From Papilionanthe hookeriana x Papilionanthe teres (taxonomy: Eukaryota; Streptophyta; Magnoliopsida; Asparagales; Orchidaceae): 64,000 nucleotides of DNA. Of this stretch, positions 21,375 to 33,469 are shown piece after piece. Position numbers and translations under genes: made by a program. The first letter of the stretch is position 1; every line of letters begins with the position of its first letter. The notes beneath the pieces are model-generated. The model saw only the letters and a list, made by a program, of their open reading frames with translations. It was not told where the DNA came from and ran no database searches. The stretch is taken from assembly GCA_022702705.1 (NCBI GenBank), contig CM040421.1, positions 61,854,621-61,918,620 on the forward strand. The letters are read 5' to 3'.

Positions 21375-23289
21375 TAATACACGCGCGGACGGACGGCCAG
21401 GATCGCGCCGGATCAGGAGATGGAACGACACAGCGGCCCCCGGAGCGCTGAGTCAGATGGCGGCGTCGAATCGGAGAGCGCCACGCGGCGTTTCGGAGCC
21501 GCCGAGGGTCGACGCGGCGCCGCGTGGATAAATAGAAAATTAGGGTATTTTCTCGATTTATTTAATTCTCTAAACTTCAAAAATCCATAACTTTGTGTAG
21601 GAAAATCACAAAAATAAAATAAAAATACCCTCTCGCTCGATCGAACGAGAGGAGAATAATGTGGAAAAGAAATCATTTAGTTTCATCAAGTATTTTATTT
21701 TTAATGATTTATTTCCCTTCTGCATTGTTTTAATTCTCCATGCATACATGAAATTCACCATGGCATGAGACCATAGGGCTTTTGAAGCCTCTGAATTTTC
21801 CAAAGTCAGAGGTCATCCCTATGAGAAGTTATTGATTTTTCAAATTCATGTTACTCTTTTGAGTATTTTAATTCCAATAATTAGCATGTTGTGAAATAAA
21901 TTCTAGAAAAATTTGGTGATGTCTCTTATGACCAGAGGACCCTAGGAAAAATAGATTTTGGATTAGTTTATTGAAAATAACCCTAATTGGCTTAAACACC
22001 AAAAATAGCTCCTTAATTAATTAGAGCTAACCATGCGTCAAATTGACTTGAAATCAATTCTCCGCTGACCTTTAGGATCAGAGGAATCCACCATAAAAAG
22101 TTGAAGTCAATTGGACTTGGTTAGCCCTACTAAATGGGTCGATTAAGCCATTTAGCCATTTTAAACTTTAAAAATTCATAACTTTCAAAATACTTTTCAA
22201 AAATTCACCAAATTGATTTTGGAGCCTCTCGATATCGGGGAATTTAAGGAAATTAAAATTTCAATTTTCTAAAAAATTTAATTTTTTGCATTATTTTAAT
22301 ATTTTAATAATTAAAAAATAATAAAAATCATAAAAATAATAAAATTCACCAAAATGTCAAATTTTGAATTTTAATCACTTAGAAACAAATCCCATATTTT
22401 TCTTTGGTCTATTTAATGAGATATTAAATTTTAAAGCCATAGGGTAATTTTAAAATTAAAAAAAATGTATTTTCTAGCATTTTCACTAAAATAATTATAA
22501 TAAATCAAAGAAAAATCAGAAAATTACAAAAATTAATTCTCTGATTTCCCTGATATCAGAGAGATTTTTGAAAAATATAAATTTCATTTTTCAACCTTTA
22601 TTTTATTTTTAAATTAATTAATACTCCAAAACTCAAAATAATTATAATAAAAATAATATAAATAAATTAAATACACCAAAATTGATCCAAGTGGTCCTCT
22701 GGTCATTAGAAATGTCCCATAATTTTCTTAAGGACAGAAATTTTCCCTTGGTCATATTATTAAATTTTCCTTGGAAATCTCTATTTTCTACCAAAAATAA
22801 TTATATAAATAAATTAAATACAGAAAAATCACATTTTCTCCTCTCATGTCTTTATTGGCATATGAGTGAAGTCACATAAAAATTTCAAGTTTATTTAAGC
22901 TCAATTTAGTGAGTTATGAAATTATTAAGCTTGAAGGGCAAAATGGTAATTAAAATTTTAACCCTTAATTAAAACTTTAGGCTTAATAAAATTAACATGT
23001 AAAATATTTGATCTTAATCTGATTTGGATGATTGAAATTTAAATAATTAAAGGGTAGAAACCTACTAAACAATTTAAAATAATTGAAATAAACTTTAATT
23101 AAATAATTGATTAAATTTGGAAGAATAATAAAATTGGAATTATTAAAATAGGGATGTTATTAGGAAGAAATTTATTCTTTAATTTAAAAATCCCTAAATT
23201 AATCATCTCAATAATATTTAATTCCTAATTAAAATGATAATTCAAATTTAAGTTTTAAAATGTTAAAGGACTTAATCATTAAATTAAAT

Positions 23290-23690
23290 TAAAATTAAAT
23301 TATTAAACTCTTTTTAAATTTTCAATTAAACTAAAATTAAAAATAAAATTAAATTAAAGATTAAATAAAATTAAATCAAACAAATTAAATAAATTAAATT
23401 AAATAAAATAAAATAAATTAAATTAAAATAAATAAATAAATAATTAATTAAATTTAATTAAATTAAATTAAAACATATTAAATTAAATCAAATTAAATTA
23501 AATTAAATTAAATTAAATCATATTAAATTAAATTAAATCAAATTAAATTAAATTAAAATAAAATAAAATAACAAAATCAAGTTAAAATTAAAATTAATTT
23601 AAATTAATTAGATTAAATTAAAATTAAAACTAAACTAAATTAAATTAAATCAAAGTTAAATTAAACTGAATTAAAAATAATATCACCTAA
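23290..23690. repeat. AAATT-type low-complexity tract (left Tat LTR)
   Basis: An irregular series of TTAAA/AAATT pentamers. The right LTR has the equivalent at about 43600-44030 and the solo LTR at about 51290-51580, where a run of near-perfect units (51361-51438) shows expansion or homogenisation. Confidence 0.85.
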
Positions 23691-25792
23691 GACATAAAGA
23701 AATTAAATATAAAACAACTTGAACACTTTTCCAAATTTAAACCCGTTAATTGAAATTAAATTAAATCACAAATCATTTGAACATCAATTTGCCCTCGAAA
23801 GCTTTGGTTATCATAACTCCTAAATAGAACATTAAATGAAATGTTACTCCACTTATAGGATATTCAAATGTCCTAGTTCACTCGAGCAAGATAACAAAAC
23901 TTGAATTCTCGGAAGATTACTTCACCTGATTAATTAAATTCATTTGGACTTAAAATAATCCTAGCAGTATTGAAAAGATGTTTAAGATTCTTCTTAAGCA
24001 CTTTCTCAATATGATAGGATACTTATAAGAACAATTGAACTTAATTATTCTTTGATGAAGAAAATCGTCCTCAAACCAAAACACAAGAACCTAGACGTCA
24101 TAGGAAATGACTAGCTATAGGATTAGGAATTTGGTAGAAAACCATAACCCTTCCCTTAGCTTTACCTAGGAACTTGCTTAAATATTCTAATTGTGTTTTA
24201 AGTGCGGCTTGGGATGACGGGAAGACCCTCCGAGTACGCTTTTATTTTATTGCAATTTACATTATTGCAATTTCTTTAATCGCATCGCACTTACTTTTTC
24301 TTGCATGATAAACAATCGTTGCATGAAAACCCACACCTTTAGGATAGTCCCTAAAACTCGAAACCAAAACTAAATTAAAAGTCATTACAAGATAAAATTC
24401 ACCGCCACAACATTTCAAAATATAAAACAACTCAAAATTTAATCACAAACGAACACAAAACTACAATTACAACTAAATTAAAACGTCTTGTTGGATGATC
24501 GGGAATACCTCGGATGATGTAACCTACGTGTTGCTAACGGGATTTCCCACGGTCTAAATGAAAGTGTGGAACTCATTCAGTTGAGTTTAGCAAATTCATC
24601 TGGACTAAGTGAATCCGATAAAAATAACGATGCCGGAAGGATGGAACCGTGGGATCTTAACCGGTGTCGTTATAATCAACTTTAAGATTTGTTTTAAATA
24701 AAATATAAAAAAGACACTTGGAAATTAAGATTTTCTCTAAACGAAAACACTTTTCTCATCTTCTGATTTATGACTTCTATAACTAAACCTCTGCAACAAT
24801 AAGGAGCTCGGAGCATGGTGGGCAGCACGAACATCGTCATCGCAGAAACTCGAGCCTACTTCAACAAAACTTTCTTAGAATTAAATAACCAAGCCATAGG
24901 ATTTCGAGGTAGTTTGCCTAATGCAACATAAATCCTCAACTCTTTGTTAGGCATTTGCATAGCAAATTAAGCCCTAACCGGTCTTAGGACTCCGAGGTAG
25001 TCGTCCAATACGATATAAGCCCTCACATCTTCGAGGCTATTTGTGTGATTCTAACATACAAATATAAGTCCTAATTAATTAAAATTGGCAAGATCAAAAT
25101 ATTAAATAAATATTAGGACTTTCCTAAATCCAAGCCAAACAATAGGATAGTCGGGGTATTACCGAAGTTCGCTTTGAATCTGTGATTTCTCCTACCTTTC
25201 TTCCTTTGAATTCCCAAAACAAAATGCTCCAAATTTGATCCATTCCCTATTGCAATTCCAAAATTCAATCCTTTGAAAATCTTAAACTTTGAAATTCTTG
25301 AGAGCAGAATTACTGATTATTATCGAGAGTTTTCTTAGGTGATTCCCGTCACTGAAGATGTAATTAACTATAGGGGCTTGCCCTTATAGGGAATTTTAAA
25401 GAACCTGAGTAATATAAACCCTGCTTAATTCATTTATATTAAGCTGGGAATCTGTCGACTTATAAAATTGGTTCGCGGACCAAATGGATGTCACAAAATC
25501 TTCTAGTTTATTTAATCGAGCCCCATCATCAAGTAGTGTGTCTATTCTTCGGGATAGATATATAACTTGTGATGTGGCGCTCATTTATATAAACTATTCG
25601 GGATGTGAGATCAGTTTGATTTCATATCTTAAAATTTTCAAATTTAAAATTATTTTCAAAATCAAATACTACTTTCTAAATTATATATATATTTAAACTA
25701 AATTTAAAATCTTAAAATTCGCCGCACAATTTCTGTAGGCGACCTCTTTTCAAAAATACAAAACACACAACCTAAAAATATGCCGACAACTT

Positions 25793-25811
25793 CTGGGGAC
25801 TCCGCTGGGGA
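25793..25811 (+). other. Primer-binding site of the Tat element
   Basis: CTGGGGACTCCGCTGGGGA starts four bases after the LTR end. It matches the TGGCGACTCYGCTGGGGA pattern that I recall for Tat/Ogre elements, which prime with tRNA-Arg, with one G for C. Confidence 0.75.
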
Positions 25812-26316
25812 AAATTCCTCTCTCCATTTTTAATCAAATAATTCTGCTTTCAAAAATTGATAGTGTATCCATGACCCTTGTGGATCAAGCTACCCTTCTT
25901 TCTGTTGGAATACTATGTTCATTTCTACCTTGAACAAGTATAGCCAACATTCTCTTGGATTTAGGAGCCACTGTTTAGACACCCTTAAACAGAGAGGTTC
26001 TGAGATCCTTCTACCTCATTTCCGAGGTGGGCGGACCCCCGATAGGTGTTAGTTTAGGAGTGATCCTTTGAGTCGAGAAGTCTTGCATAAGACTTTCTTT
26101 TCCTTTCCAACTCTGAATCGGATTCATTACCTTCTATACACCTTTGAACATTCCGTTCTAAATAAACAAACCCTCTAATGAATGACTCCTTTAACAAATA
26201 ACTTCTCCTTATAAATATATGAACAAGAATGTGTTCGGACTCTTTCGATTCCTTTCTTTCGTCCTGATGAGAAGAAGCATAACTTGGGACTGACAATCAG
26301 AATCTACCCTGTAGAA
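25812..26316 (+). other. Tat 5' internal leader
   Basis: About 500 bases between primer-binding site and the first plausible ORF. No conserved coding block is recognised. ORFs on the minus strand here (26054-26430) have no domain. Confidence 0.5.
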
Positions 26317-27274
26317 ATGGAAGCCCCGAAGCTGATTTTCTCCTTCACCAATGGACTCGACTTCACTGTTTACAAGGATGAGCTGCCCGACAATGGGATC
26401 ATCTAGTTTGGACAAGGATTGAGAACACAAATGTCAAGATCACCGACGTTACCCTTTTCGCGTTGACAAACAAAGTATCTGAAACTGAGAGACCTTTGAT
26501 CGAGTTCAACCTTAAGTCAACTCAAGAGTTTTCTCCCTTGCAAAAGATTCCAACTGAGAGGAGTACTGCTGTCCGTAGGAGGACTGTTGTTGCTACCCCC
26601 ACTGGTCTGGTTGTCTCTGCACCTACCCCGGCTTCTGCCAAATTAAAGGGGAAGGAAATCCAAAACTATGGTGAACCTGTTACCGTGGAGGGTACAGACC
26701 TTCCTGTGAGACCTTCAGTTTTTGAAATCGGGTCCAGCTTAAGGATTCCATCACTAACATGGACCCAAAGAAGGAACAGAAGTAGGAAGATTGCCAGGAA
26801 GGCCAGAGCTGCCGAAGTTGCTTTCCTGGAGGAAATCCGTAAATCCTCGAGTACACACCACTACTCGAATACATACCATTGCTCGAAGATACACCCTTTT
26901 TGGAAGGAAGTAGATTCCACCCCTTTCCGTCGCAGCTGACGAGGAAAATGTCCGCAGAATTGTTTCTACATTACCTCGACCAGCATACTACAACGACAGC
27001 AGAAAGAAAAGGGCTAAGATCACACCATTTGCCCGACTACAGACTGTGATCGAGAAGCTAGCGAAGAAAGAGAAATGCCCCGTATCGGAGATTCTAAGAA
27101 GGGTAGGGCGGGTGCCAGTCAAATCCCATCTTGGGCCTCGAGTAGAACCTGCCATCGTTATAGAAAAGCCAAATAAAAGGATGAAGGCTAGTCCGCCTGT
27201 CGTTGTTTCAGGGTTACATATTAGGGAGAATACCACCTTCCGAGCATTTGGGCGACGGACCATCCGGTCTTAGA
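26317..27274 (+). pseudogene. Tat ORF1-like region upstream of gag
   Basis: Starts at MEAPKLIFSFTNGLDFTVYK (26317), meets a TAG near 26404 and a frameshift, then continues as LTNKVSETERPLIEFNLKST (26463-26939 frame) with a basic stretch RNRSRKIARKARAAEVAFLE, and a third frame (27046-27273) with EKLAKKEKCPVSEILRRVGR. Tat and Ogre elements commonly carry an extra ORF before gag whose function is unknown, and position suggests this is its equivalent. I recognise no enzymatic domain. At least two frameshifts separate the pieces. Confidence 0.5.
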
Positions 27275-27326
27275 CCTTCCGCCGCTAGAAGGATGGTGTG
27301 GCATCCCACTTCTTGGACAATTAAGA

Positions 27327-29148
27327 TTGAAACAACAGCTCGAAAAGGAAAGTCTCGTCAGGAGACTTGAATCCGAAGAAAGTGCTACCGCGATAAAGGG
27401 GACTCGTGAGAAGGGAACCGGCGGCTATCACACGACAAGCTGCGAGGATGCACAGAAAAGGCCGCTAGAGGATGCTATGGAAAAGTTGAGGACTGATATT
27501 CGACGATTAGCAAAAGAAAGAGAAGAGAAATTAGGAGACGAGATTGATTCATCGGAATTCATGGACGATGAGTATGCAGAAATCAACATGGTCGAAACGC
27601 GAGCTTCGTCAGCTTCGCAAGGTGCTCCTGCGGCCCGCAGAAGAGAGGAGTCGGAAGTAATGAGGAGGCAGCTTCAAGAGAAAGACGATACGATCGCCCG
27701 AATGGCGAAGAGGATGGAAGAGATGGGCGTAGCCCTAGCCACTCTCCAAAGTCAAGTGCAACCCCAAAGAGAGACACCCCCAGAGGTCATTCACATTGTA
27801 GACGGAGGAAAGGAGATTACATCCGTCAACGGGGATGATCAGCTAAAGAAAGATACAACACAAAGTATGATTCCAGAAAAAGATATCAAGAGCTTGGTGG
27901 AACAGCAGGTGCGAGAAGCCTTAGCACAATCGAAGAGCGGGACATCCATTCGGACGGGTAGACCTTACCCGGAAGAATTCGACGTTGTCCAATACCCAAA
28001 AGGCTTCGTACCACCTCTGTTGAAGACCTTTGATGGAACCGGGAACCCCCGACAGCATGTTGCACACTTTCGTGCCAGTTGTTGCAATGCCGGCGGGAGC
28101 TATACATTACTCTTCCGATAATTCGTCGATGACTCGTCGGGGATCGCCTTTGATTGGTATGCGGAATTACCGAATGGTTCGGTGAAGACATTCTCGAGAC
28201 TAGAAAACCTCTTCATCGAGCGATTCGCCGAGCTCGAGCACCACATCACTATAGGTGATTTAGTGGTAGAGAAGCGAAAGCCGAATGAAACTTTGGTGGA
28301 TTACATACTTCGATGGAGAAATCTAAGTATGAAGTGTGAACCACAATTACAAGAACAGCATGCAGTCGGCATCTTACTTAAAAGCATTCATGGCCCGATA
28401 GCACTTCTCCTCAAGGGATTTACCATTAAAACTTTCGAGAAGTTGTTAAGCAAGGCCGGAAGCTTGCAAGAGGAGGTGAAGCAATTAAGTTTCGCCGACA
28501 AGACAGACAAGCAAAAGCCTGTGAAGACTTTTGAAAAGAAATCCGGGATTGTTGCGGCGAGTCGACAAAGGCAAACAACCGATACAAATATCGTCCGAAC
28601 GGCCGCAACAACCTCGACGAGATTACCAGCAACCCCGACCTAGCTATCAGTCATCTCCACAATATGAACAACCGCCTCGTCCGCAACGTACATTAAGGGA
28701 GCTTCTGAGCAGGATATATCCATTCAAGAATGAGGCAGTGCCAAAAATGTTCCGTAGTCTGATGAAGACTTCAGATTTCCAGCTGCCAGAGCCTAAGAGA
28801 CCAGAAGAAGTCAACAAGAAAGGTGATCCCAACTTTTGCCCTTATCACCGGATGCTTGGGCACAAAATAGAAGATTGCATTACCTTCAAAAGTTGGCTCA
28901 ACGACAACCTTCGGAAAGGGAGTACAACAATCCCGAAGGAGTACATGAAGGAACCCCAGAAAGGAGGTTTCATCAATGTTGTCTCGACTGATCTCATCGT
29001 TCCAATAGATCCCTATACAACTGATGATGGATGGACTACCGCTTGGACAAGGTCTTCAAAAAAGATTTTAGACAGCATCCAAGCCGCTTCGGTGCGAGCT
29101 TCGATTCGAGTTCGAAACCCGTCGAGCCGGCACTATCACTTGCGATAG
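27327..29148 (+). pseudogene. Tat gag
   Basis: The single frame 27327-28643 carries one in-frame TAA at 28119 (LLFR-stop-FVDDSSG), then the frame shifts to that of 28531-29148. Order: an N-terminal coiled-coil region (SEVMRRQLQEKDDTIARMAK); the gag domain with FDGTGNPRQHVAHFRA, AFDWYAELPNGSVKTFSRLE and ETLVDYILRWRNLSMKCEPQ; a linker; and the zinc-knuckle-like CPYHRMLGHKIEDC at about 28837-28878, which is the C-x2-H-x4-H-x4-C form usual in Tat gag. The domain order is complete but the frame is broken at least twice. Confidence 0.8.
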
Positions 29149-30005
29149 AAGAACCACCTCAACAGGAGACGATTGAAGAGAAGAAGAAAATCGACGAAGA
29201 GGAGAAGACCGAGGCTCCTAAGGCTAGACTAGGGGCTGCTTATCCTAGGATAGTTGTTTCTGATTCAGGGGAGAAATCCCTCGAACCTCGACTCCGTATG
29301 ATTATTTGCTCACTTCGGTGGGATCTTATAATGATAAGGGTTATGGCGTTGGCTACGTTTTGATCTGTTTCTAACGATTACGTAACTAGCGACAATCCGG
29401 ACATCGATTTCGATACCAACGACAATTCTCGAATCATACACAATCTCGACGATCACGATGACGAAGAAGACATCCATCGAGGAGGCTACGAGAGTTCAAC
29501 GAGCAATGAATCTATTTGCGAGTTTCGAGGAGCTCCGAGTCATAATAGAGTTAGAGCCTTCGGACTCCGAAGCTAATCGCGAAGAACTCGTCATTCCGAT
29601 TCGAGAAGAAACACCGCAAGCTCGACACTAGAGTCGGAAGAAATTACGGAAGTTAACTTAAGAAGTGGAATAGTTCTACCTCCGAGAATGGGTCCGAAGG
29701 ACAAAGGAAAGCGAGTGGTTGTTCGAGAAGAACCAATCCCGACAGAAGAAATACCCATTCGGGAAGAAGCCGAGACACATGAAAATAAAGTGGACTACAA
29801 CGTGCTAGCCCATCTTAGGAAACTACCGACCAAGTCGAGCATCTACGACGCTCTCATCTTATCGAAGGAGATGAGAGAAGCTCTGATCGAGGCCTTACTT
29901 GATCCGGAAATTTGCTCGGCTCAAATGGCTCGGAGATTCCTTAGATGAGGTTTGCTCGTTAAAGGAACGACGACGTGTTACCTTTACGGACAATGATCTA
30001 CTTAC
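29149..30005 (+). pseudogene. Tat gag-protease linker region
   Basis: Reading continues in pieces: EEPPQQETIEEKKKIDEEEK (29031-29363 frame), an acidic stretch, and MGPKDKGKRVVVREEPIPTE followed by KVDYNVLAHLRKLPTKSSIY (29688-29948). The latter block (YNVLAHLRKLP...DALILSKEMREAL) is a segment I associate with the pre-protease region of Tat polyproteins. No enzymatic motif. CGA trinucleotides are unusually dense here. Confidence 0.5.
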
Positions 30006-30536
30006 TTGGGACGACGAGACCACAACCGACCGTTGTACATTTCAGTTACAATCGGAAAATTTACACTTTCCAGAGTATTGGTGGATCCAGGAGCATCAAT
30101 CAATATAATGAGTCTTCGAACACTAGCATATTTAGAAATTGATGCTCGCGAGCTCGAAGCAGACAAAATGTTATTAAGAGGATTCAACCAGAAAGGAGAA
30201 AGAGCCCTCAGATCAATAACACTACTAATGAAGACCGGTGACTTAGCAAAGATAACCGCAAAATTTCACATAATGGATTCAGAAACGTCGTTCAACGCTC
30301 TACTGGGCCGACCATGGATACATGAAAATAGGATGGTACCATCATCTCTACATCAATGCATCAAATACTACGATGGAGGGGAACAATGCATCAAAGGTGA
30401 CTTACAACCATTCTCCGTACACGAAATTGGAATCCATGAAGATGCAGCTTATTATGCACCTCCGAAGAAAACAATCTTCTCCAGAGATACCATAACAAAT
30501 GAAGCAAAGAAAGTTCGGGACAACGAAGAACACTGA
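30006..30536 (+). pseudogene. Tat aspartic protease
   Basis: A 176-codon open stretch with VLVDPGASINIMSLRTLAYL, the active-site loop (D-P-G-A-S; most elements have D-T/S-G-A/S), and FNALLGRPWIHENRMVPSSL, the second conserved block. It would cleave Gag-Pol. The ORF is open but is cut off from gag upstream and RT downstream by frame changes. Confidence 0.8.
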
Positions 30537-30578
30537 AGTTCTAGTCCAACGAGTCACTCACCACTCCCTTACGGCGAG

Positions 30579-31333
30579 ATGGTGAAGGTTTCTCCACGAC
30601 TCGCATCCGAGGTCGAGGCCGGGGACGAGGTCGTGGTAGAGACGTTAGGACGAGTTGGACGGAGGAAGCCGACCATCAATGTTGATTGGGAAGACGAGTT
30701 CCGAAGAAGAAAAAGAAATCGAGCAAGAAGCGGCGACAATAAGTCGGAAGAAGCCGCAATTCAAGATCTCTCTCGAAGATGAGAAGAATGAAGAATATAA
30801 ATCGATGTACGAGAAGATTAACCACTATGTACATACTATGACCACTAATCCCGATCCATTCTAATAAGGTCGAGGGTATGGTGGTCAAAGAGGTACATAG
30901 CGGCGGTGCAAAGCCGATCGAATTCTACCGTGGTGCTCCTTCCTCCAAAGCCGAAAATAATGTACAATTTGAAGATGTCACTTCATCGGAATTAATGGAA
31001 TTACCTTTTGAGTGGTACTCTCCCTGTGTTCAAAATTTAATTCGGCGTGGTTTCTTACCTCGAAAATGGACAAAAGGTCAATCACAACATTTTGAAAAAT
31101 TATGGAATAACTCCGGTCGTCCACCCAATTCAAAGCATGGTCTCGGATTCGGCACGGTAGGATTAGTTGACGATGTCGAATTTTGCTTGGTTGTCACTTG
31201 CGAGTCTAATGAAAACTGCATGGAAACTACGGACGAACTCGAAGATTTACAAATTGGAGATGCTCCACCGGAATTCGAAGAAGAAATTAAATCTACAATA
31301 GATGAGTTAACGGAAGTTAACTTAGGTACTTAG
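30579..31333 (+). pseudogene. Tat protease-RT linker with a G-patch-like segment
   Basis: A basic and acidic linker spread over several frames (30579-30864), then 30878-31333 open, containing LPFEWYSPCVQNLIRRGFLP and NSGRPPNSKHGLGFGT. The latter recalls the G-patch-like segment found in some gypsy polyproteins. Protein-RNA contact is a guess from the family. It ends in an acidic stretch before the RT. Confidence 0.45.
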
Positions 31334-31335
31334 CG

Positions 31336-32247
31336 AAGAGCTAGACCTACCTTTGTTAGCTCCTTACTCAATAAAGAAGACTCCGAAGAAATAATCAAGT
31401 TATTAATGGAATTTAAAGACCGTTTTGCTTGGAGCTACGATGAGATGCCGGGATTAGCTCCGGAGATCGCGATCCATAAGCTAGGAGTGGATCCTACTTC
31501 GTCCGGTCGGACGAGGTCCCGGAAGAATGCGTCTAGAAATCGAACAACAAGACATAGCTCGAAGTTAAAAAGCTAATAGACGCTAAATTTGTCCGTGAAG
31601 AACAATACCCGACTTGGTTAGCCAACGTGGTGCCGGTCGGAAAAAGAATGGTCGGATCGGAATTTGTGTGGATTTCAGAGATTTAAACAAGGCATGTCCA
31701 AAAGATGAATTCCCTCTACCGATCCCAGAATTAATGATCGACATTGCTTCGACACATGAGATATTCTCATTCATGGATGGATCTTTAGGATACAACCAGA
31801 TAAGAATGACTCAAGAAGATGAAAAACTTACAGCATTCAGAACGCCGATCGGAGTATATTGTTACACAGTGATGCCGTTCGGACTGAAGAACGCAGGAGC
31901 AACCTACCAGAGAGCAATGACAAGAATTTTTGATGATCTCATCCACAATCAAGTCGAATGCTACGTGGACGATGTGGTCATCAAAAGAAAAGTAAAGGAC
32001 AACCACTTGTATGATTTGAGAATTGTTTTCGAACGATTAAGGCAATTTAACCTTAAGATGAATCCCTTAAAATGCGCCTTCGGTGTCACCTCCAGGAAAT
32101 TCTTAGGATTCGTTGTCCGACATCGTGGAATTGAAATCGACCTGGAAAAGATTAAAGCTATCTTAGAAATGCCGCCTCCCAGAAACCTTAAAACAACTAC
32201 GATCCTTTCGAGGGAAGGCGACATATCTTCGACGCTTTATCTCGAAC
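31336..32247 (+). pseudogene. Tat reverse transcriptase
   Basis: The fingers region begins with FKDRFAWSYDEMPGLAPEIA (about 31410-31470); the next block (31500-31610) is frame-scrambled. From 31614 to 32258 the frame is open: GICVDFRDLNKACPKDEFPL, SFMDGSLGYNQIRM (first Asp region), MPFGLKNAGATYQRAMTRIF, and the catalytic CYVDDVVIKRK at 31959-31991 with both Asp codons intact (31968-31973). LKMNPLKCAFGVTSRKFLGF closes the domain. The motifs are of Tat type. Confidence 0.88.
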
Positions 32248-32812
32248 TTGTCGGGTAGGTGTCGGCCTTTCTCGGCACTAGTTAAGAAGGACGCCAAATT
32301 TATTTGGGAAGAGAAATGCCGGAAGGCCTTCGAGGACATTAAACAATATTTAATGACACCTCCTGTCTTAGCGACCCCGGTCTCGAGTAGACCGGCGATA
32401 CTTTATACCGCGGCTTTAGACGACTCTCTCGGAGCCCTGTTGACTGAGTCAATGATGAGGGTAAAGAAAATTCTCTTTATTACTTAAGCCGTCGTTTACT
32501 TCCGACGGAAATAAGGTATCCCGCAATTGAAAAGCATTGTTTGGCCACGATCTTCGCCGCTCGAAAGCTCGGGCACTACATGGTTTCTCATAAGGTCAAC
32601 CGATCTCGAAATTTAATCCATTGCAATACTTGATGACTCATCCAACACTTTCCGAGCAGACTTGCCGGATGGTCGATGATATTATTGCAATTCGATATAA
32701 CTTTCGTGCCTCTTCGTGCCGTAAAGGGACAAGTCTTAGCAGACTTCCTCGCGGCGACACCCTTTGCCGGCAGAATCTCCTCTCAATGACGATCCGCCAA
32801 ATGAACAAATAA
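32248..32812 (+). pseudogene. Tat RNase H (first copy)
   Basis: After a frameshift, FSALVKKDAKFIWEEKCRKA and LMTPPVLATPVSSRPAILYT mark the RT-RNase H connection. ALDDSLGALL follows, where the first catalytic acid of this domain lies. The rest (32490-32812) is frame-shifted repeatedly with remains of the ATIFAARKLGHYM and MTHPTL blocks. The catalytic set cannot be judged. Confidence 0.65.
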
Positions 32813-32839
32813 TGAGCCTAGAAGACCACGATGATCGAC

Positions 32840-33260
32840 GTTGGGAATTATATTTCGACGGAGCATCTTCAGACACAAAGACGAAGGATCGCAAGTGATA
32901 GTGCCCGGTAAGGCGGGGATCGAATTAATCTTTATAACACGGAGCGGGGGATGTTAAGATACTCCTACCACTTGACGGAACCGTGTACGAACAACGAAGC
33001 GAGAATACGAAGCCCTCATAACGGGATTGGAATTAACTATTCGAATGGGGATAACGAGACATCGACATCTACGGGGATTCGCGAGTTAATCATTCAACGG
33101 ATCGCCGGACGATACGAAATTTTAAAACCGAGACTCGAGCAATACTTCCGGTATGTCATACGAGTTGTTGGAACAAATTCCGAATGTGACAATCTATAAA
33201 ATTCCCGAAAAGAAAATGCTTTAGCGGATGCGTTAGCTCGTCTCGCAAAAGAATTTGCAC
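32840..33260 (+). pseudogene. Tat second, archaeal-type RNase H
   Basis: WELYFDGASSDTK (about 32848-32886, first Asp), then LRYSYHLTEPCTNNEA (about 32954-33001, Glu), then IDIYGDS and IIQRIAGRYEILKPRLEQYF (33063-33150, Asp). This order, with CTNNEAE and YGDSQLI signatures, is the additional RNase H that marks the Tat lineage. Frameshifts separate the blocks. Confidence 0.75.
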
Positions 33261-33469
33261 GCTTGCGGAGATGAATCGATGGAAGTGTCGGTTCACGGAC
33301 GTCGGGTCCTATCACGGCTCGACATAGACACGATACACAAATCGGAAAAAGAAGAAGAATCGATTGCAACGAGTGATAGAAAACACGGAAGATTGGCGAC
33401 GACCATTAATAGACTACCCGCGAAACAGGAAAACTGCCGGACGATAGGTCGCTAGCCCATCAGATCAAG

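Larger units (their letters stand above)
18353..25788 (+). repeat. Left 7.4-kb LTR of the Tat element
   Basis: The LTR starts TGTTGACC and ends GCCGACA. Zones in order: a terminal hairpin (GACCTCAT at 18357 pairing with ATGAGGTC at 18370); a C-rich, G-poor zone (about 18840-20300); a GC-rich promoter and leader zone (about 20400-21540) with a TATA-like box; an AT-rich zone; an AAATT-type low-complexity zone (about 23290-23690); and a moderately GC-balanced end. ORFs inside, such as 20361-20666, lie in the GC-rich zone on both strands and have no domain. I treat the whole LTR as non-coding. Confidence 0.93.

Noticed and set aside
23290..23690. AAATT-type tract as a replication origin or matrix attachment site
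   Set aside because: It is a feature of each LTR copy and varies in length like a simple repeat; nothing supports an origin function.
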